Shown: positions 1-9,619 of the stretch, piece by piece
Layout of the letters: every line of letters begins with the position of its first letter
How positions within the stretch are numbered: position 1 is the stretch's first letter
Source: Colwellia maritima
GTDB lineage: Bacteria; Pseudomonadota; Gammaproteobacteria; Enterobacterales; Alteromonadaceae
Reading direction: 5' to 3'
Length of the DNA: 64,000 nt
Assembly: GCF_022669015.1 (NCBI RefSeq)
Contig: NZ_JAKKSL010000001.1
Coordinates: 1,160,059 to 1,224,058 of the forward strand
Program-made: the position numbers and the translations under genes
The notes under the pieces: generated by a model
Databases searched by the model: none
Told to the model about the DNA's origin: nothing
The model's input: only the letters and a program-made list of their open reading frames with translations

Positions 1-201
1 TGAATTCCCTAACCAAGCTTTTATATTGCTTGAAGTAGCACATGTCTGCTCTATTTGATATTAGCGAGTTTTGCTGAATTTAACAATTCTTATGTTTATG
101 TAACACTTGTTTAATGTGATAAAAAGATTCACCTACAGCATGAAATTTATTTAATTCCGCCTATTTTTTATTTTAGTCTCAGTAATTTACAATAAAAAAC
201 T

Positions 202-220
202 ATAAATGCTAATCATTCTT
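202..220 (+). promoter_or_regulatory. Fur-box-like site upstream of PepSY gene
   Basis: The sequence ATGCTAATCATTCTT within this segment matches 12 of 15 positions of the Fur consensus core ATGATAATCATTATC. It lies just upstream of a PepSY membrane protein gene, a family often placed under Fur next to TonB-dependent receptors. A much stronger site (1351-1369) precedes the receptor, which supports the reading. Iron repression is inferred, not shown. Confidence 0.5.
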
Positions 221-227
221 ATTTGTA

Positions 228-1352
228 ATGGCGTATGTGATATTTTTACTTGGAACGAAATTGTTCAAATTGTGGTTACGAAGAATACATTTATTCTTAG
301 CAATTATTTCTGGTCTATTTTTAATAAGTTCCAAGATTACAGGAACATTATTAATTTATGCTAAAACCATACAACGTGAAATAAATGTTGATTATTGGCA
401 AGTAATGCCTCAAAACAAAACGCTGAGTTTTGATAATATTATCAAAATAGTTGAGCGTGATACGCAACAAAAAGTGATACTCGTTCAGCCAGAATTAGAG
501 CCTAACTTAGCTTGGCAATTACAATTATCTAATAATCATTATGTTAGCGTAAATCCTTATAATGCGAATATTTTATTGGAATATGACTATTATAAAACCT
601 TCTACGGATTTACCATGGCTTTTCATCGTTGGTTATTGTATCAAGACAGTGATGGAAATTTTCCATTTAGAATATGGGTTTCAATAGCGACCTTGTGCTT
701 GATAGTAGAAGTTCTCGTTGGTGTTTATTTGTGGGTAAGACCAAAAAATCGTATAAAGCGGCTAAAAATAAAATTCAAAGCCAAAAATAAAATTATATTT
801 TACCAATTACATACCGTTCTGGGCGTGCTTTTATTTATTCCTCTTCTACTTGTTGCTTTTAGTGGTATCGCTTTTCACTGGAAAATGGAAACCTCAAAGG
901 TTGTTGAAACACTCACTTTTGGTGAAATAGAGAAAAGACCCGATGCGCCGACAATAAAAAGTCATTATTCATCTGAATTTCAATTGGACTTAGCATTGAA
1001 AAATGGCTTAAGTGCTTTACCACAAGCTAGCCTATATAGAATTTATATGCCTAAAAAACAATCTAATAGTATGGCACTTAGAGTGAAAATGCCTAATGAA
1101 AGTCATGCGTATAGTTGGATTTGGGTTAACCCCTATACGGCAAAGGTTCTACAAGTTTATGATGCGAGTAAAGCCTCTTTTTCCACGCAGGTTTGGAACT
1201 TCAAATATAAATTTCATATTGGTGATTTTTTAAGTCCAATCGTTCAAGTATTTTGGATTGGATTAGCGTTATCGCCCTGTTTTTTTGTGTTATCTGGTTT
1301 TTACCTTTGGTTTTGCCGCCATAAAAAGAAAAAAACTATAAATATCTCTTGA
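228..1352 (+). CDS. PepSY-associated membrane protein, iron-uptake linked
   Basis: Integral inner-membrane protein of the PepSY_TM family. A first membrane helix lies at about residues 20-45, a periplasmic PepSY-like part follows, and further helices sit near residues 145-170, 190-215 and 340-365. Such proteins sit beside TonB-dependent siderophore receptors and are thought to help iron release or reduction at the inner membrane; the exact reaction is not settled. The gene lies between two Fur-box-like sites, directly before a TonB receptor. The ATG at 228 is only 7 bp after the upstream Fur-like site and has no clear ribosome site, so a start further inside (for example a TTG about 11 codons in) is possible. 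Confidence 0.75.
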   Translation: MAYVIFLLGTKLFKLWLRRIHLFLAIISGLFLISSKITGTLLIYAKTIQREINVDYWQVMPQNKTLSFDNIIKIVERDTQQKVILVQPELEPNLAWQLQLSNNHYVSVNPYNANILLEYDYYKTFYGFTMAFHRWLLYQDSDGNFPFRIWVSIATLCLIVEVLVGVYLWVRPKNRIKRLKIKFKAKNKIIFYQLHTVLGVLLFIPLLLVAFSGIAFHWKMETSKVVETLTFGEIEKRPDAPTIKSHYSSEFQLDLALKNGLSALPQASLYRIYMPKKQSNSMALRVKMPNESHAYSWIWVNPYTAKVLQVYDASKASFSTQVWNFKYKFHIGDFLSPIVQVFWIGLALSPCFFVLSGFYLWFCRHKKKKTINIS

Positions 1353-1369
1353 TAATGATAACCATTATC
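1351..1369 (+). promoter_or_regulatory. Fur box upstream of TonB receptor
   Basis: GATAATGATAACCATTATC matches 18 of 19 positions of the classical Fur consensus. It overlaps the stop codon of the PepSY gene and lies 36 bp before the receptor start, which has a good ribosome site (AAGGAAGG at 1394-1401). Fur-Fe2+ repression of the receptor is a strong inference. Confidence 0.85.
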
Positions 1370-1405
1370 ATTAGTATTTGCGTCAATTAAATTAAGGAAG
1401 GCGCA

Positions 1406-3542
1406 ATGAAATATACACAACTTACTACGCTAGCAGTGGCAGTATCAGCTCAGTTTTATACTCCTGTTTATGCTCAAGCTGATGAGCCAGAAGAAAACAT
1501 GGAAAGGATTATCGTGACAGGAAGTCGTGTCATTGAAAGTATTGATGAGGTGCCTGCTTCAATTACAGTGATTAGCCGAAAAAAAATAGAGCAACATTTG
1601 AAAGTCTCGCCAGAATTGCAAAGCTTATTAGCGATGTATGTTCCTGGTATGGCGACTAGCACAGGTACATCAAGTAATGCCGGTCAAACGTTACGTGGAC
1701 GATCTCCATTAGTGATGATAGATGGTGTGCCGCAGTCAACACCGTTACGTAATGGTTCGTTAGGTATTAAAACATTAGACCCGCCGCAATTGAACGAATA
1801 GAAGTAATAAAAGGGGCTACCTCTATTTATGGTAATGGTGCGGCGGGTGGTATTATTAACTATATTACTAAACGATCATCAAATGAAGGAATGGCAGGAG
1901 AAGTCAGCTTATCTAGTCGTTTTAGTATGGTTCAACCTGATGAAAGTGCGGGTGGTCGTTTAGAAGGTAACATTAATGGTAAAATAAATAAATTTAGCTA
2001 TTTATTTACGGCTAGCTATGAAGAAAACGGCGTACAACGAGATGCTGAAGGTGATATTCCCGGTTTACAATACGGTTTGTCTGATGCGGAAACTCAAAAC
2101 TATTTTACCAAACTTGGTTATCAATTTGACGATGATAAAGCCTTACAACTAAGCTATAACTTCTATAGCTCTCAGCAAAAAACAGATTTAGGTGATGTTT
2201 CTGGTGATATTAATGTAGGTGAAAAAACTTATGCTATTCATGTTCCATTAGACCCAAAGAAAAGCAGGGAGAGCCACAGGGACAAGAGGGTAATACTAAT
2301 TTAATGGTTAAGTATTCTGACTATGCCATATTTGCACAAACCCAAATGACATTAGATTTCTATCAACAAGACATTAAAAATACCTTCTTTTATTCACCAT
2401 CATTCGCTAACCCAAGTGAAGGTTATACGGGCGGACAATCGGTAATCAAATCAGAAAAAATGGGGGGAAGAGCGACCTTTAACACCCAAATTGATTTCGA
2501 TAATATTGAAGCCACTTTTATATACGGTATTGATTCACTTAATGATATTACCTCACAACCATTAGTTGACGGACGTATTTGGGTGCCTGAAATGGACATG
2601 CAAAACCTAGCGGGCTTTCTCCAAACTAAATGGGTGATTAATGATGATATCATTGTCAAAGTTGGTATTCGCCAGGAAGATATTGAGCTGAAGGTGGATG
2701 ATTATCAAACGCTTAAACAATGTAAATCAGAAGATCAATGTCAAGCATCTATAGAGGTAGTTGGTGGCACTATTGATTACGAAGCAACCACATATAATGC
2801 AGCAATAAAATATAACTATAGTCCACTGTTTAGTCCATTTGCGAGTTATTCTCAAGGTGCTGATATTTCAGATATCGGCCGGTTGTTACGTACCGCCACG
2901 GTAACTAATATTACGTTAATTCGTACACAAGCTTCTATTATCGATAATTATGAAATTGGCTTTAATTCGCAAGTTAATGATGATTTACGTATTGAGTTTG
3001 CTGCTTACCGTAGCACTTCAGAATTAGGTACCGGCAGCCAATTTGATGAAGCAACAGGTGTCTATTTACCGGTAAGAGCACCACAAGAAATTTGGGGTTA
3101 TGAAGGATTGGTTGATTACCAGATGAGCCCAGAGCTACAAATTGTGGCAACATATAGTTATGTTGAAGGAGAAAATACTGAAACAAATGTTCATTTAGGC
3201 GCACAACAAATTTCGCCACCTAAAGTAACGGTTAATCTTGCTTGGCAACCCTCAGAAGACGTATCTGTTGCCCTAAGCTATTTGTATGTAGCTGATCGTA
3301 AAAAGTTTGATGCAAATGAAGAGGGTGAATATGTTGGTGATCAAGGACCAGTTGAACATTATCAAATAGTTAATCTAAGTGGGCAATTTCATATTAATAA
3401 AAGCCGGAGTGCATTTTTTGGTATAGAAAACTTATTTAATGAAGATTACTTTCCTGCAAAGTCTCAAGCGTATCGTTATGGTGGTTACAACGTGAAAGGG
3501 TTAGGTACTACGGCAAATATTGGTGTTAAATATCAATTTTAA
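1406..3542 (+). CDS. TonB-dependent siderophore receptor (frame broken twice)
   Basis: Outer-membrane TonB-dependent receptor of about 712 residues once two frame breaks are bridged. A signal peptide ends near QA, and a TonB box-like MERIIVTGSR follows. The plug domain includes LRGRSPLVMIDGVPQ and, after the first break, IEVIKGATSIYGNGAAGG. The barrel ends in the C-terminal Phe typical of BamA substrates. The tail NEDYFPAKSQAYRYGG resembles hydroxamate receptors such as the aerobactin receptor IutA, so a ferric hydroxamate ligand is possible. Breaks lie near 1781-1785 (one base missing) and 2262-2285. Both flanking frames encode perfect family sequence, so error is likelier than decay. Confidence 0.85.
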
Positions 3543-3587
3543 TGGCGGTTGAAAAATAAATATTGTTGTAAAATTGTATTGAAAAAT

Positions 3588-3623
3588 AAAAAGGCACCCA
3601 AGGTTAGAAAGGGGGGCTTTTTT
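3588..3623 (+). terminator. Probable rho-independent terminator after receptor
   Basis: An A-rich arm ending GGCACCC (3588-3599) pairs imperfectly with GGGGGGCTTTTTT (3611-3623), giving a G/C stem followed by T residues 46 bp after the receptor stop. Confidence 0.55.
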
Positions 3624-3795
3624 GTTTGGGCTAAGGTGAAACCGTACAGTAGAGTTGAATATTAATGTATTGTGGTCTTTTTATTGCATAACTATTTTCA
3701 TTGCAACTATTTTTAATGCATCAGTATTATTGCAAAATTATTTTGTTTAATGATTTGGCTGAGCTCTAATTGATTTAGTTTACTATCGCTTATGT

Positions 3796-3821
3796 TTAGG
3801 TTTGTGTTTTGCTGCCGATAA
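3796..3821 (+). promoter_or_regulatory. Sigma-28 (FliA) promoter of motX
   Basis: TTAGGTTT (3796-3803), a 10-bp spacer and GCCGATAA (3814-3821) match the flagellar sigma-28 consensus TAAAGTTT-N11-GCCGATAA: the -10 is perfect and the -35 matches 6 of 8. The site lies 42 bp before the motX start. MotX genes of polar flagella are late, FliA-dependent genes, so site and gene agree. Confidence 0.75.
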
Positions 3822-3863
3822 CAAATAAAGCCAAAATTTTGTCTATTTTCCTAGGATTACAAT

Positions 3864-4481
3864 ATGCGTCTTACTCTTTTTTTAATGTCTCTGTGTTTTT
3901 TACCTTTAGCTTATGGACAAAATTTGACAGCGGTACAAATTTATAGCGATGATCAATTACTGAATTTAATCAAAGTGAACAAACACTTAAGCCAAGTTGT
4001 TTTAGATGATTGTCAGTTAGTGCAAGATATTGAAGCACGCGCAATAAAATCAGAAATGCCTTCATATCAATTTTTGTGGGGGGATATGTTAGCTTATGGT
4101 GTCTGTGTCAAAAAAGATATTGAGTTAGGATTACATTATATGAGACTCGCGGCAGATCAAGGTTTAGCTGAAGGTCTCGAACAAATGGGGCGCTATTATC
4201 ATATCGGTAAGTTTATGCAGGTAGATATGGAACAAGCCATTATTTTCCTAAAAGCTGCCGCCTCTATGAATAATCTTGCCGCACAAATGCGTTTAGCCAG
4301 TATTTATCAGCAGGGGTATGGAAGTCCACTTGATTACCCTGAACTATACTCTCAACTTCACCATGCGGTGACGGATGATAAAGCGATTCACAAAAAAATT
4401 AACCAATTGAAACAAAATTTAGCCACAAAAATGCCAATAAAGGTAGTTAATGCCGCTAAAAGAACTGATTATACTAATTGA
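3864..4481 (+). CDS. motX: MotX, sodium-driven polar flagellar stator protein
   Basis: Periplasmic protein of the T ring that, with MotY, holds PomA/PomB stators around the sodium-driven polar flagellar motor. The 205-residue length, signal peptide (cleavage near YGQ), the Cys pair in DDCQLVQDIEARA and GVCVKKDIELGLHYM, the Sel1-like repeats and the conserved YGSPLDYPE segment match Vibrio MotX. The sigma-28-like promoter upstream fits. The gene lies just before rnr and rlmB, the order also known in Vibrio. No other flagellar gene is in the window, as is usual for motX. Confidence 0.92.
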   Translation: MRLTLFLMSLCFLPLAYGQNLTAVQIYSDDQLLNLIKVNKHLSQVVLDDCQLVQDIEARAIKSEMPSYQFLWGDMLAYGVCVKKDIELGLHYMRLAADQGLAEGLEQMGRYYHIGKFMQVDMEQAIIFLKAAASMNNLAAQMRLASIYQQGYGSPLDYPELYSQLHHAVTDDKAIHKKINQLKQNLATKMPIKVVNAAKRTDYTN

Positions 4482-4557
4482 TCATTACCGCCGTTAATGA
4501 TGATGGCAAGGAATAAACCGCGCAAATGCCGTGTTGATTCCAACAGCTTACTTTCTA

Positions 4558-4585
4558 CTTGTGTTTTTCAAATTTGTGGTATACT
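4558..4585 (+). promoter_or_regulatory. Possible sigma-70 promoter of rnr
   Basis: CTTGTG (4558-4563), a 16-bp gap and TATACT (4580-4585) lie 63 bp upstream of the RNase R start. The -10 is good and the -35 is mediocre. Confidence 0.45.
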
Positions 4586-4648
4586 TGTTGATAATTACTT
4601 ATAAATTTTCACTTATTATTTTCCATTTATTACAAGAAACACATTATT

Positions 4649-7126
4649 TTGACCCTAAATGATCCCCACGCTAAGCGTGAAGCAAAAAAATACGAAAAAC
4701 CAGTCGCGTCTCGCGAATTATTATTATCACTCATTGAAAAATGCTCACCCCCTCCCACCTTTAATGCCCTTGTTAAAACATTAAAGTACCAAGAGGAACA
4801 TTTGCTTGTCGGTTTAAAACGTCGTTTACGTGCGATGGAAAATAGTGGGCAACTTGTCTTTAATCAATTTAAACAATATGCCATTCCTGCTAAAAGTAGT
4901 TTATTAACAGGCACTGTTATTGGGCATAGAGATGGTTTTGGCTTTTTCTCACCGGATAAAACTAGTAGGAAGGATGACTTGCCAATTAAGCCTGGCAAAG
5001 ACTTTTATATCTCTTCTCATGAAATGCAGCGTGTTTTTCATGGTGATGTGGTGCAAGCCATATTAGTTGACCGAACTGATAGAAAGGGACGTAAAGAAGT
5101 TAAAATCCTAGATGTTATAGAGCCAAGAAAAGCCCCTATTGTAGGGCGATTCTATATTGATCATCATATTTGTACAGTTGTTCCTGAAGATAGCAAAATA
5201 AAACAAGAAATATTAATTGACCCAAAAGCAAGGCTTGGTGCACGTCACGGGCAAATGGTTGTGGTTAATTTGCTACAAAGACCAACCAAACGCTCTCACG
5301 CCATTGGTGAGGTTATTGAAGTGTTAGGTGATCATATGGCTGCGGGCATGGAGATAGAAATCGCCTTGCGAGCTCATGATTTACCGCATCAATTTTCGCC
5401 TACAGTGCAAGCTGAAGTTGCCAAAATTGCAGATGAAGTTGAAGACTCAGCGAAATTACCTCGTAAAGATTTACGCGATTTACCTTTAGTAACGATTGAT
5501 GGAGAAGATGCCCGCGATTTTGATGATGCAGTTTATTGTCAAAAAGAAGCCGCCGGTGGTTGGCGTTTATGGGTAGCTATTGCAGATGTGAGCTATTATG
5601 TTCGCCATGGCACAGCATTAGATGACGAAGCTATTTCTCGTGGTAATTCAGTGTATTTTCCAAGTCAAGTTATCCCAATGTTACCGGAAAAGTTATCTAA
5701 TGGTTTGTGTTCGCTCAATCCAGACGTTGACCGACTTTGTATGGTTTGTGAGATGACAGTAACCGCGACCGGGCAACTGTCAAATAGCCAATTTTATCCT
5801 GCTGTAATGCGTTCTAAAGCACGATTTACTTACATTAAAGTTGCCGCGATACTTGATGCTAATGTACCTGCCGCCAATGACGAAAGTGAAAGTAGTAGTG
5901 AAACAGACATGGGTCAAAAACTACGTACTGAATATTCAACATTAGTGCCTGACTTAGAAAATCTAAAAGACATGTACTTAGCATTAAGTGATGCGCGTAA
6001 TAAACGTGGGGCTATTGCTTTTGAAACCGAAGAGTCACTTTTTCTATTTAACCAAGATAAAAAAATAGAAAGTATTGTGCCACTTGTCCGTAATGATGCG
6101 CATAAAATCATTGAAGAATGTATGATTTTGGCTAATGTTGCTACAGCACAGTTTATTGAAAAACACAATAAACCTGGACTATTCCGTGTACATGATAAAC
6201 CAAGTGAAGAAAAATATAATAACTTTGTTAGTTATTTGTCAGAGTTGGGCATAACACTACCAAACAGAGAAGAGCCAGAGCCAAAAGACTATTGTGATAT
6301 TTTAGCGAAAATAGTTGGTAGACCGGATCAAGAATTGATTCAAACCATGCTTTTGCGCTCAATGCGTCAGGCTGTCTATCAAAGTGACAATTTAGGTCAT
6401 TTTGGTTTGGCGCCGGAATCATATAGTCATTTTACGTCACCTATCAGACGCTATCCAGATTTAGTTGTACATCGCGTAATAAAAAGTATTCTGCTTAAAG
6501 AGGCACAAACACAAGCACAACGTGAAGCCAATGAAGGAGCTTATGATTACAAGCTTGAGGAAGTGATAGAACTTGGGGAACACTGTTCTATGACTGAGCG
6601 CAGAGCAGATGAAGCCACCCGAGATGTGAGTGATTGGCTAAAATGTGAGTTTATGCAAGATCATGTAGGTGATAGCTTTACCGGTGTCATTAGTACAGTC
6701 ACTAATTTTGGTCTCTTTGTTCGATTACATGATTTACATATAGAAGGGTTAGTACATATTACGTCGCTAGGGCGAGATTATTATCATTATGATGATGTCA
6801 GAATGTGTTTAACAGGGGAAAATACGGGTGTTAAATACCGAGTTGGCGACGTTGTCACAGTAGAAGTTGCTGCGGTTAATTTAGATGAAAAGAAAATTGA
6901 CCTTGCTATCGAGGGTGTTGAAGGTAATAACGCTAATAATGTGAATGTTAAGAGCAAAAATAGTCGACAAAACAAAGGCAAAGACAGCCAAGGTAAAAAC
7001 AGAGATACATTAAAAACAAAGACTAAAACTAAAGAAAAAGACAAATCTAAAGTTAAGTCTAAAGCAAAAAAACGAACGGAACGTAAAAAACGACCCGGAA
7101 AAAATGCACGTAAAAAAACAACGTAA
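4649..7126 (+). CDS. rnr: Ribonuclease R
   Basis: Processive 3'-5' exoribonuclease of the RNB/RNase II family that degrades structured RNA, acting in mRNA decay and rRNA quality control. The order is an N-terminal winged-helix region (residues 20-85), cold-shock domains containing GTVIGHRDGFGFF, the RNB catalytic domain with DGEDARDFDDAV at about 284-295 (metal-binding aspartates), a C-terminal S1 domain (about 670-755) and a very Lys-rich tail. The length of 825 is normal. The start is a TTG at 4649; the next residues align with the family start (DPHAKREAKKYEKP), so a non-ATG start is likely. It is followed by rlmB, as in Escherichia coli. Confidence 0.95.
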   Translation: MTLNDPHAKREAKKYEKPVASRELLLSLIEKCSPPPTFNALVKTLKYQEEHLLVGLKRRLRAMENSGQLVFNQFKQYAIPAKSSLLTGTVIGHRDGFGFFSPDKTSRKDDLPIKPGKDFYISSHEMQRVFHGDVVQAILVDRTDRKGRKEVKILDVIEPRKAPIVGRFYIDHHICTVVPEDSKIKQEILIDPKARLGARHGQMVVVNLLQRPTKRSHAIGEVIEVLGDHMAAGMEIEIALRAHDLPHQFSPTVQAEVAKIADEVEDSAKLPRKDLRDLPLVTIDGEDARDFDDAVYCQKEAAGGWRLWVAIADVSYYVRHGTALDDEAISRGNSVYFPSQVIPMLPEKLSNGLCSLNPDVDRLCMVCEMTVTATGQLSNSQFYPAVMRSKARFTYIKVAAILDANVPAANDESESSSETDMGQKLRTEYSTLVPDLENLKDMYLALSDARNKRGAIAFETEESLFLFNQDKKIESIVPLVRNDAHKIIEECMILANVATAQFIEKHNKPGLFRVHDKPSEEKYNNFVSYLSELGITLPNREEPEPKDYCDILAKIVGRPDQELIQTMLLRSMRQAVYQSDNLGHFGLAPESYSHFTSPIRRYPDLVVHRVIKSILLKEAQTQAQREANEGAYDYKLEEVIELGEHCSMTERRADEATRDVSDWLKCEFMQDHVGDSFTGVISTVTNFGLFVRLHDLHIEGLVHITSLGRDYYHYDDVRMCLTGENTGVKYRVGDVVTVEVAAVNLDEKKIDLAIEGVEGNNANNVNVKSKNSRQNKGKDSQGKNRDTLKTKTKTKEKDKSKVKSKAKKRTERKKRPGKNARKKTT

Positions 7127-7258
7127 TAAGATGATTGTTCAGTTGTCTCTTGATAGAGGGCGACTAACTTAATGTTTGAACAGTGATTGTAGGCAAGATT
7201 TTAATCACCTATGTTTTGAGCTCTATGCTTGTAACTCTGAGTGATAAAGGCAAATGAA

Positions 7259-8014
7259 ATGGCAAAGAACGAAGAAATAGTATTTGGTATTCACGCAATT
7301 AACGCTTTATTAGAAAGTGCACCAGAGCGTTTTATCGAAATGTGGTTATTGAAAGGGCGTGACGATGAACGTTTGTTGCCTATTATCAATTTAGCTCGCA
7401 AATATGGAATTCCCGCTCAAATGGTACAAAGACGTGTACTTGATGATAAAAGTGAAGGAGAGCAGCATCAAGGAGTTATTGCGCGAGTAAAGCCAGGTAA
7501 AGTTCTCACTGAAAATGATTTAGATGATATTATCAACGCGACAGAAAAACGTGATATCGCCCCATTTTTATTGATTTTAGATGGGGTTACAGACCCCCAT
7601 AATCTTGGTGCATGCTTACGTAATGCCGATGCTGCAGGTGTACAAGCTATTATAGTACCCAAAGATAATGCGGCAAAGATCACTGCGACAGTACGTAAAG
7701 TGGCTGTTGGCGCAGCAGAATCCGTACCTTTAGTACAGGTCACTAATTTATCTCGAACGATGAAACATTTGCAACAAATGGGTATATGGATCGTAGGTAC
7801 CGCAGGTGAAACGGATACCTGCCTGTATGATGTTAAATTGACAGGTCCTATGGCACTTGTGATGGGCGCGGAAGGTAAAGGTATGCGTCGGTTAACCCGT
7901 GAAAATTGTGACCAGTTAGTTAAACTTCCTATGGGCGGCAGTGTATCGAGTTTAAATGTTTCAGTTGCCACAGGTATTTGTTTATTTGAAATGGTTAGGC
8001 AACGTTTGATTTGA
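7259..8014 (+). CDS. rlmB: 23S rRNA (guanosine-2'-O-)-methyltransferase RlmB
   Basis: SPOUT-fold methyltransferase that methylates the 2'-O of Gm2251 in the peptidyl-transferase region of 23S rRNA. The N-terminal substrate-binding domain starts [19 protein letters not shown]. The three SpoU motifs are clear: [32 protein letters not shown] and [19 protein letters not shown] chose ATG 7259 because AAAGG lies 8 bp upstream; a GTG at 7241 would add six residues absent from homologues. It lies downstream of rnr. Confidence 0.94.
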   Translation: MAKNEEIVFGIHAINALLESAPERFIEMWLLKGRDDERLLPIINLARKYGIPAQMVQRRVLDDKSEGEQHQGVIARVKPGKVLTENDLDDIINATEKRDIAPFLLILDGVTDPHNLGACLRNADAAGVQAIIVPKDNAAKITATVRKVAVGAAESVPLVQVTNLSRTMKHLQQMGIWIVGTAGETDTCLYDVKLTGPMALVMGAEGKGMRRLTRENCDQLVKLPMGGSVSSLNVSVATGICLFEMVRQRLI

Positions 8015-8033
8015 GGCTACTTTACAGTATAAT
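8006..8033 (+). promoter_or_regulatory. Possible promoter of DUF945 gene
   Basis: TTGATT (8006-8011), a 16-bp spacer and a consensus TATAAT (8028-8033) overlap the end of rlmB and lie 80 bp before the next gene. Confidence 0.45.
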
Positions 8034-8113
8034 TTCAGCCTTAATTCAGTGTAAGCACTGATCCACATCCTAAAATATTTTACTCTTACGGAAAAACTCC
8101 AGGGACGACCTAC

Positions 8114-9397
8114 ATGAAAAAACTCTTAATCGCACTCTTTTTTCTTATCTGTGTAGTATTAATTGCACCTCAATTTATTGGTGGTGTGGTTGAGACTGAG
8201 CATCAGCTAGCAATGGAAAAACTCAATGAAAACCCGGCAGTTTCTGTTAATTCAAAGACGTTTAGTCGACAGTGGTTTGATGGTAAAGCCATTACTGAAA
8301 TTGCGATTAAAGTTGAAGGTGAGGAATTAAATACAATTACTTTTATTGTTGAGGAAAACCTGTCATTTGGTCCCGTTATTTTTACGGACCAAGGAGTAGA
8401 ATTTGCTTTAAGCTACTCACAGGCAAATATTAATTTTAAAGACTTAATAATTGATGAAGAAATTGAAACCTTTATAAAAGAGAACGTGCATTTAAGCGCG
8501 TTATTAACTTTTTCTAAGAATATAGTTACTTATTTGTCGGTTGATGAAGTTGAGAAAGAAATTGATGGTAACAATGTTGTTTCAGCAAAGGCATCAGGTA
8601 AATTTACCTTAGATAGCACGAATAGATTTTATGGCAACTTTAATTGGGCGGGTTTAAGTGCAACCACAAATGAGGAAAGCTTTGCCATTGAAAAATTAGC
8701 ATTTTCAGTGGATCAAACACTGATTGCCGGTGATTATTTGCACGGTGATGCTATTTCTACTGGTGATTTTGACTTCACACTCGCGGCTATTACTGCAAAA
8801 GATACTACCGGTAGTACAGTGCTGAAACTAGATAACTTATTGATAAGCGCCATTTCGTCTGTTAAAGACGACTTGATGAATATCACCATGAATTATAGTG
8901 CTGATAAAATTTTATCCGCCGGTCAGCAATTAGAAAAAGCTAATCTAGACATTGTGTTTAGTGGGTTAAATATACACGTAATGCAAGAAATTAATACATT
9001 TATGTCAAGTTTGTCCGCGGATGGTGAGGCAATGTTTAACGCCGAAAACATGCAACAAATTTCTTTACTTGTTGCTAAGTTATTAGCGGACGATCCTCTT
9101 GTTGAAGTTAAAGATTTAAGTGTACAAACACCAGAAGGTAAAATTGAATCGGCAATGAAAATTAGTGTTGATAAAAACTTGTTTGACACAGCAAATATTA
9201 TGTCGATTATGGCAGCAGTAAAAGCAGATGCCAACGGTAAAGCCCCTATGCCTTTTTTTGATAAACTTGGTCTAGCGCCTATGATTGGAATGTATGTAGA
9301 TCAAGGCTTTATTATTCAAAAAGAAGATGAACTCAGTTTTAAACTTAACTATGCTCAAGGCAAACTGGATGTTAACGGTAAAATAATACCAATGTAA
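8114..9397 (+). CDS. DUF945 (YdgA-like) family protein
   Basis: Protein of 427 residues with an N-terminal membrane anchor or uncleaved signal (residues 3-20), followed by a long beta-rich periplasmic part. The early segment NSKTFSRQWFDGKA and overall plan match the DUF945/YdgA family, whose molecular role is not established. No catalytic motif is visible. It stands alone between rlmB and the efflux operon, with its own likely promoter and a long hairpin downstream. Confidence 0.7.
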   Translation: MKKLLIALFFLICVVLIAPQFIGGVVETEHQLAMEKLNENPAVSVNSKTFSRQWFDGKAITEIAIKVEGEELNTITFIVEENLSFGPVIFTDQGVEFALSYSQANINFKDLIIDEEIETFIKENVHLSALLTFSKNIVTYLSVDEVEKEIDGNNVVSAKASGKFTLDSTNRFYGNFNWAGLSATTNEESFAIEKLAFSVDQTLIAGDYLHGDAISTGDFDFTLAAITAKDTTGSTVLKLDNLLISAISSVKDDLMNITMNYSADKILSAGQQLEKANLDIVFSGLNIHVMQEINTFMSSLSADGEAMFNAENMQQISLLVAKLLADDPLVEVKDLSVQTPEGKIESAMKISVDKNLFDTANIMSIMAAVKADANGKAPMPFFDKLGLAPMIGMYVDQGFIIQKEDELSFKLNYAQGKLDVNGKIIPM

Positions 9398-9437
9398 GTT
9401 TGATTCACTGCGCAAGGTCTACGTTTCTACGTATATT

Positions 9438-9504
9438 CTGTGTTCTTAGTGGTTATAAATATTGGATACTAATAGGTATGAAATATTCAACCACAAGAAC
9501 ACAG
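9438..9504. repeat. Long imperfect inverted repeat
   Basis: The arms at 9438-9454 and 9489-9504 are complementary except for one bulged base (outer part CTGTGTTCTT), and the interior also pairs partly (AATATT). It lies between the DUF945 gene and the efflux operon. There is no T tract, so it is not a classical terminator. A REP-like element or a mRNA-end hairpin are options. Confidence 0.6.
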
Positions 9505-9619
9505 CATTAATATATAAATTCTTACGTCATTTATTATGTAATGTTATGTAAAGCAGGTAGTATTTTAAGACAAAACTAAACTAGAATAACAAGATAATAA
9601 ATCACATTACCTTTAGTTT

